NCBI GenBank assembly: GCA_003996215.1
Contig: QJPP01003555.1
Span: 107,593 to 171,592 of the forward strand
Source: Jaltomata sinuosa
Lineage: Eukaryota; Streptophyta; Magnoliopsida; Solanales; Solanaceae
Direction of reading: 5' to 3'
DNA length: 64,000 nt
Below the pieces are notes generated by a model that was given only the letters and a program-made list of their open reading frames with translations, did not search any database and was not told the origin of the DNA. Position 1 is the stretch's first letter, and each line of letters begins with the position of its first letter. This document shows positions 58,242-64,000 of this stretch, one piece after another. The translations under genes and the position numbers were made by a program.

Positions 58242-59476
58242 CAACCCAAAACCAGTCCATGATGGCGCCTACATAACCTCGCGGTAGGCAAGCCAAACCC
58301 AACGATGTGTAAGACAATAAAGCAGTTAAAGTAAGGAAAAGAGGAAGACATAAATGAAAAAACAAGGCCAATAGCATATATATATATACCATTGTATAAA
58401 ATATAAAATATAGACAAAATATACAAGATGAAAAGCATGTAAAGTCTCCAAGAGCACCGGGAGCTCATCGCGACTCCGAACTGCAACAGGCATCGAACAA
58501 CAGAAAGGTCAGTAAGGGTGGCTCGTACTAGGTGTTGCATTAGAAAAAGTTGCAGAATGTAGTATGAGTACCAAAATAATGGGTACTCAGTAGGAATCAT
58601 AGGCCGACCGAGCACAGATAAATAATATATAGAATAAATTACAGGAAAGTACATAAAATACAGGGATCCACCAAATTCTAGTTATAAAATCGAAAACAAA
58701 AATAATTGAACCAACAAGAGGGCAATAATAATAACATCAATACAAGCAACCGACAATCCAAGTACACTCAAGTCAATGCAATTCTATGAGATATGATGTG
58801 ATGTATGAATGCATAATAGTATAAATCCAGAATACTACATCGGGCGCCCGGAATACTGCATAGGACTATGCATATATATGTATGTGTGCATATAGGAAGT
58901 AAAAACCCAGAATAAAACATCGGGGGTCTGGAATACCGCACCAGACTATAAGTGTATATATGTATAAAAATATGGCTTAGAATAATGCATCGGGTGTCCG
59001 GAATATCGCATCGGACTATGAGTATATAAATTTGAAAATAGCGGAGAAAAGGTTCGAGAATATCCCTTGGATCGGCATAAAAGTAGCACCTTTCCTTTCC
59101 TTTCTAAAAATCAGTAGTAATCCTAGTACAACTCTTCAAACATCCCAAAAACCACAGTTACCATAGTAAATCCCCAGTATTTGAACCAAAAGCCTCGAAA
59201 ACCTTTCTTTTCCGTATCAATAGTATGTAATGCAATATGAGCATGAAACATACAAAATCAGAGAAAGTAGCACACCTCAAGGCACAACGGGGAAAAATAC
59301 CCTCCGAACCAAGAGAACTGACCTGGAAACGCCATTCAAATCCAAGTTATGGCCTCGAGCCCACAGTTATGCACAACCAACAATTAAAGCAGAAATAGTA
59401 GAAAATAATAACGGAGACCACTATGAGCATCTACTCTACTTCTAAAATATCCTAAAAGCATATCAAGGATTCTATG
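58242..59476 (-). repeat. 5' LTR of element C, partial (cut by element D)
   Basis: Matches the PBS-proximal part of the C 3' LTR up to TCAAGGATTCTATG, where the 3' LTR continues CTAGGTATAACC (52134) but this copy meets the TGTCACGATCC end of D. The MITE is absent and a segment around it is deleted (between GTATAAAATAT and AAAATATAGAC). Confidence 0.9.
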
Positions 59477-62400
59477 TGTCACGATCCAATTTCTCGATCA
59501 TGATGGCACCTACAACCCCCGGTAGGTGAACCAATCCCCGTAGCCCAGAACAGTTAGTAATGGGCTACTATCTAACAAATAAGAGAACAAGACGAAGAGA
59601 ACAGATAAAAGGACTATAAATATATACATATGCAGAAACTAAATCAAACCCCAAGACTTGGTATCATAGTATAGAGCCAAAACTACATACATGGAGTACA
59701 ACAATCCAAAACAATATATACAGATGTCTCTGAGTGGTAATAGAGTACATAAAGCAAAAGATAAACTAAAGCTAAGCTTCGATCGCCAAGAGCTCACCCT
59801 CAGCCTGAAGTAGTCCCCAACAGATCTCCAAGCACGAATCACAACGATCTAACGGCGATGGCCCACGCTAGGATCTGCACCCAAAGATGCAGGGGATAGG
59901 GGTGAGCACCAAATGCGAAGCATAAGGTACCCAGTAGGTATCATAGGCCAACTGGGCACATATAAGATAAAAGCATAGTAATAGATAGAATAGAAGCAAG
60001 TAGTCACAGAAATCAACGAAAGGTACACAAGAACTAGCCCAGAGGGAAATCAACAGAACCACATATGAGGCTAGTAAGCAGAATATACACACCATAGGCA
60101 CAGGCGAAAGTAAGGAATAACGCACCTGGGATCCTTGCAATGACAGTGTATACAAAATAAGTTTACGAAATGGACGGTATATCGGTAACCTCAAGTGTAA
60201 GAAGAAGAGAGAAAGAGTAATGATAGGCATGCTCAGAGACATGAATCGAACTCAACTAATCATATCAATCTCTCTAGCAGTGACCAACCTCATACTTATC
60301 CATAATAGAGAACAACTCTGTAAGTAAATAACAAAAGTCTACCTACAGTCCCCCAGCCGCCCATACAACCGAGGAATATAAACAAGTGAAAACAAACCCT
60401 CCGGCATCCCATACTACCGGAGCGTACAATCAGCAAACAACAAACAAGGGTGGAGCCTCAAACAATGAATGATATGATGCATGAAGATCTCAAGTGCCAT
60501 GGTATCTCTGTATGTACCTCCTCCGGCGCCGATCCGGCCCAGCAGGTAGGTTCCATTGAAGGACACTGCCCGTATACCTCTACTCCACCGTATACCCCTC
60601 CTCCGGCACACGCAGCCCGTAGCCCCTGGCCCGGATGGCAAGGTCCATGGAGGTCCCAGATCCCATACTAAAACTCAGTATCAGAACATGTCATCCGTAA
60701 GCAAGTCCGGTATCAGGATAGAGACCTAGTCTCGAATATGCAATGCCCAGACCCTGTCCAGGACTAAAGTAGTAGGAAAATGTCTCAAAAACCCCTCCAA
60801 GGGTGCCCGGGAATAACCGGGTCTAAACAGTAAAATGTCATCTCAGGTGCTCGGTCCGACCGAGGCTAAAAATCATCTCAAGTAGCAAGAAAACTCAACT
60901 AGCACTCCGGCCGTGCCGAGTCTAGCGTTAATCGTAAAACTGGTGATTTAAATCATAATTTTATTTTCTTTTACCCAAAAATATTCACAAGTTTAAATCA
61001 AACCATTTCCAAATTATTTCCATCAAAACGGGCCCCCTGGGCCATGCAAGGTTTAGAAAATAGTGTCAGTAGGCCCGAAGCCAAAACCATAGTAAAACAT
61101 GGATAAAACCTCTTTATATGCATGGAAATGGTATGATCACACACAATAGCTGCCCAGCAGCTCACAATCAACCTATCGACCCTGCACAGGCCCACAGCTA
61201 CTCAGCAAGCATAACCAGCCTAGAAGGATAAATTCTATGCCCGGGACTCGCGGACATTCCCAAAATCCCACCTTCTATGTTCCAGAGTCAACAAGGCCTC
61301 ACAGGACCACAAGGTAAATAAAATATATCGGCAAATACTACAACAACGGAGGAACAAAAGTAGGCGGACATGAATAAAGCGGTCAAGGTCTGTGGTACCA
61401 ACCTAATAAACCAACCCAAGGATGCCCATTAATACAATTTTATCCTATATATGCGGAGTCTAGGGAAAATAAACCGTAACCTACCTGTCGTCCGACGACA
61501 AGCTCGAACCTCTCCAAAAAGAAGCTCCGAAACGAAATCAAACTTGAACTCGGGCTTGAATAACTTGACGTCGATAATTGATTTATTTCAGTGATCAAAT
61601 ATCACGTCAAAAGATTTTTCTACCAAATTTTCCTATTCTACGTATATGTATCCCCGTATGGAAGCCCTTGTGCTGATATATATACAAACATCACATACAT
61701 AATAAATGGATCCTTAATAATTAAATAGTAACTAGTAGTGGAAGAAATATTAGTGGCATTCCTAATTACTAACCTAAGGCCACATGTACCACTACAACCA
61801 TTACTATCCACCACTCACTGTAAGTATTTGCTGGCCACTCCCTCCACCTACACGTGGAGTGGAGGTGGCAACAAAATAATATTCTTATCCCGTTATTTAT
61901 ATATTCGGGTATTGCGTAAGTTCGTAGTATAATAAATATAATATTTTAAATATACCATAATTGATAGAAAATCATTTCCAATAAAACCTACTATATTATA
62001 ATAATAATTTTCAACATAGCTAAATTTACTATCTCCGTTAAAATAATACAATGTATAAAAACCTTAAAAAATAAATACATATACCATTATATCGTAACAA
62101 AATATTTTTCATAAACCTTTAAAATATTTCGAAAAGGCAATAATAATATAATTTTTACCAAATTCAACTTTTAAATAAAATATTTTTAAATACACGCGAT
62201 GTTAATAAAATTCTTAAATCTAGACTCACAATTCACCAACGCACGATTTTGATACTTCAGAATTCTCTCGGGATCCTCCCTTATGTTTTATCACTGTTTC
62301 GGAACTGAAATGGTGTTTTATAACGTGAAGTTGAGGCTTAAATCGAGTTTAACCCGACCCGGTTCGCGACCCGGTTCGCAACCCGTTTTCTGCCAGACAG

Positions 62401-62754
62401 TCCGTGGTAAAACAGTCATAACCTTTTACTCCGAGATCAGTTGGACGTGAGGTTTTATGCGTTGGAAACTACACTCGTAGACCTTCGATTTGGTATTTCG
62501 GGGGACTTCTAACTCTTAATATATTGAGAGAGAAGCCCTGAGACATTTGACCCAAAGTTCAGGAAATTTCTTAAAGAACTTACGATAACTTTTGCCGATT
62601 TGCTTGACTTCAAAACTTATAATGCGACCAAACAAATGGCTCCGACACCGAAATACCGGTCTTGACGAGCCTTAAGCGACTTGGGTCCGCTACAACAAGC
62701 TCTAACGGTTTCAAGGAAAACGTATACGTGAAAATAACCGAAAAGGTCATTACA
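59477..62754 (-). repeat. 3' LTR of element D (family-I-related, 3.3 kb)
   Basis: Minus-strand start TGTAATGACC (62754) and end ATCGTGACA (59477). The R-U5 half follows family I (CAG|GTAGGTTACGG near 61490, CCCGGxxxxACCGGG modules at 60780-60840, the GTAGGTGCCATCATG terminus). The first 1.2 kb are diverged, with their own CGCGACCCGGTTCGCAACCC words (62363-62390) and a GTTATAAAACACC TATA site (minus, about 62305-62320), so D is a separate subfamily. Confidence 0.85.
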
Positions 62755-62831
62755 TCATCCACTACTAAAAAGGGCTTTCGTCCTCGAAAGTCAAGGTCAA
62801 GGGGGTACCTGAAGGCTCAAACAACTACGGA

Positions 62832-63543
62832 TACTAGGCCCGCATATCTCTCTCGGTCTCCCAGGTAGCCTCCTCGACTGGACGGTGCCTCCACTGAACC
62901 TTAACAACCGGGATCTCTCGAGACCTCAATCTCCAGACATCTCTGACCAAAATAGTTGCCGGTTCCTCAACAAAGGCTAAACCCTCATCCAACTGAACTG
63001 AATCCCACTGCAACACATGAAACTCATCTGGGACATACCGACGCAACATCGAAACATGAAATACAGGATGTATAGATGAAAACATCAGAGGCAAGGCTAG
63101 CTAATAGGCAACGCCACTAACCCTCTGAAGAATCTCAAACGGCCCAATGTACCTCGGGCTAAGCTTGCCCCGCCTACCAAATCTCATCACGCCTTTCATG
63201 GGCGATACACGGAGAAACACCAAGTCACCGTCACTAAACTCCAAGGCACGAAGCCTACGATCAGCATAACTCTTCTGCCTGCTCTGAGCTGCCCAAAGTT
63301 TGTCCTGAATCACTCGGACTCGGTCTAAGGAATCTCAAAGCAAATCTGTGCTCTGTGGCCCAGAACTAAAACCATCAAACCAACCTACTGGTGATCTACA
63401 ACGCCTGCCGTACAAAGCCTCAAAAGGTGCCATGCCGATACTCGAATAGAAGCTGTTATTATAAGCAAACTCTGCCAAGGGGACAAACTTATCCCAAGAA
63501 CCTCCAAAGTCAAGAACACAGGCCCGAAGCATGTCCTCCAGAA
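62832..63543 (-). pseudogene. pol: Integrase C-terminus, GPY/F and chromodomain-like tail of element D
   Basis: On the minus strand, in the same frame as the core upstream: ILEDMLRACVLDFGGSWDKF, YNNSFYSSIGMAPFEALYGRRCRSPVGWF, a TGA at 63335-63337, KSYADRRLRALEF, SPMKGVMRFGRRGKLSPRYIGPFEIL (GPY/F), a TAG at 63101-63103, HPVFHVSMLRRYVPDEFHVLQW, and the tail LRSREIPVVKVQWRHRPVEEATW, ending at a TAG (62834-62836) where relatives read on. No frameshift is seen. Confidence 0.9.
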
Positions 63544-63544
63544 T

Positions 63545-64000
63545 CTAAATGGTCCTCTCGGACTGGCCATCTGTCTGAGGGTGGAAAGCAGTACTAAGAT
63601 GAACCTCTGTACCCAAATCTCGCTGAATAGCCCTCCAGAACTGAGATGTGAACTGAGTGCCGCGGTCTGAAATGATAGAAGCTGGGACCCCGTACAACCG
63701 AACAATCTCACAAAGGTAGATCTGAGCTAACCTCTCTGCGCCATAAGAAGTCTGAACCGGCAAGAAATGTGCTGACTTAGTCATCCTATCAACAATCACC
63801 CATATGGAATCAAACCCACGAGAAGTACGAGGTAAACCAACAATGAAGTCCATAGTAATCCCTTCCCACTTCCACTCAGGAATGGGAAGTCGCTGCATCA
63901 AACCACCAGGTCTCATGTGCTCGGACTTAACCTGCTGACAGTTCAAGCACCGAGATACAAACTCCGCTATATCCCGCTTCATACCACTCCACCAGTAAAG
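63545..64000 (-). pseudogene. pol: Integrase zinc region and catalytic core of element D (partial)
   Basis: From the right edge downward: YWWSGMKRDIAEF, CLNC (about 63930), WKWEGITMDFIVGLPRTSRGFDSIW (first catalytic Asp), TKSAHFLPV, IISDRGTQFTSQFW (second Asp) and FHPQTDGQSERTI (third residue Glu), so the whole D,D-35-E triad is intact. A TAG at 63545-63547 replaces the Gln that follows TI. Upstream pol lies beyond the window. Confidence 0.92.

Larger units (their letters stand above)
50495..59476 (-). mobile_element. Element C: minus-strand, non-autonomous element with family-II LTRs
   Basis: On the minus strand the order is 5' LTR (59476 down to 58242, cut by element D), PBS (58230-58241), gag N-terminus (58035 down to about 57830), an embedded family-I LTR fragment (about 57790-56850), the B-like core (about 56850-53904) and 3' LTR (53903-50495, with a MITE inside). 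The LTRs match element E, whereas the interior matches element B. It is inserted in the B 3' LTR. Confidence 0.85.
59477..64000 (-). mobile_element. Element D: 3' part of a Ty3/gypsy chromovirus (minus strand, runs off right edge)
   Basis: 3' LTR 59477-62754 and pol from 62832 to the window end, read on the minus strand. It is inserted in the C 5' LTR; CTATG (59472-59476) is the predicted target copy. It carries the best-preserved pol of the window: one frame with few stops. The gag and 5' LTR should lie beyond 64000. Confidence 0.88.

Noticed and set aside
58190..58654. 154-codon minus-strand hydrophobic frame
   Set aside because: Lies within the C 5' LTR and crosses its PBS; Tyr/Phe/Leu-rich because the LTR is T-rich on that strand. 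Similar frames occur at 5850-6119 and 29706-29951 for the same reason.
61819..61826. Plus-strand GTAAGT in the D LTR as a leader donor
   Set aside because: It is on the wrong strand for element D, which is transcribed from the minus strand.
1139..64000. Endogenous pararetrovirus (caulimovirid) origin
   Set aside because: No movement-protein or coat-type gene was seen. Every RT is accompanied by RNase H and integrase in gypsy order, with LTRs, PBS and target duplications.
1..64000. tRNA, rRNA or host protein genes
   Set aside because: None seen. TGGTATCAGAGC sites are primer binding sites adjacent to LTRs, not tRNA genes.

Overview
This window is plant nuclear heterochromatin made almost entirely of nested LTR retrotransposons. 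I find no host gene, tRNA, rRNA or CRISPR array. A plant is indicated by Ty3/gypsy chromovirus polyproteins (gag, DPGST-type protease, RT with FIDD, RNase H, HHCC/DDE integrase, GPY/F, chromodomain-like tail), by initiator-tRNA-Met primer binding sites, and by a Stowaway MITE with the CTCCCTCCRTCCC inverted repeat and TA duplication. Solanaceae is my best guess from the style of these families; that is recognition, not proof. Every polyprotein is broken, so no element here can move on its own.

Layout: (1) 1-1138, one end of an unidentified LTR element read on the minus strand, cutting into (2) element A, 1139-6524 (+), the 3' part of a chromovirus pol plus a 3.5 kb family-I LTR. (3) 6525-38936, an old host layer 'H', probably Tat/Ogre-like, with two gag relics (7887-9400; 9967-10853 continuing at 19988-20290), no visible pol, a 34-bp satellite-like array (26128-26854 continuing at 38100-38265), a 3' untranslated region and a 3' LTR from 38937. 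Three elements sit inside H: G (10854-19982, complete, GAAAC duplication, in gag), F (20656-25805, complete non-coding LARD-type element, AGTAA duplication) and E (26855-38099, complete family-II element, TTGAT/CTGAT duplication, inside the 34-bp array). (4) Element B (42071-50494, +) sits in the 3' LTR of H. Element C (50495-59476, -) sits in the 3' LTR of B. Element D (59477 to beyond 64000, -) sits in the 5' LTR of C. The nest is at least four layers deep and its outer ends lie beyond the right edge.

The chromovirus LTRs are very long (3.0-3.6 kb) and share an architecture. A block of GC-rich palindromic words lies directly upstream of a TATA-like box. A GTAAG(T/C) splice-donor-like site follows, then modules with CCCGG/CCGGG stems, and then a tRNA-Met PBS just outside the LTR. 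In elements E, B and C a polypyrimidine-AG splice acceptor directly precedes the gag start. I propose that these elements splice a leader intron running from the LTR to gag; the spliced RNA would lose the PBS and serve only for Gag translation. That proposal, the palindromic promoter blocks in unrelated LTR families, and the shared non-autonomous core of B and C under two different LTR types are the observations most worth checking.
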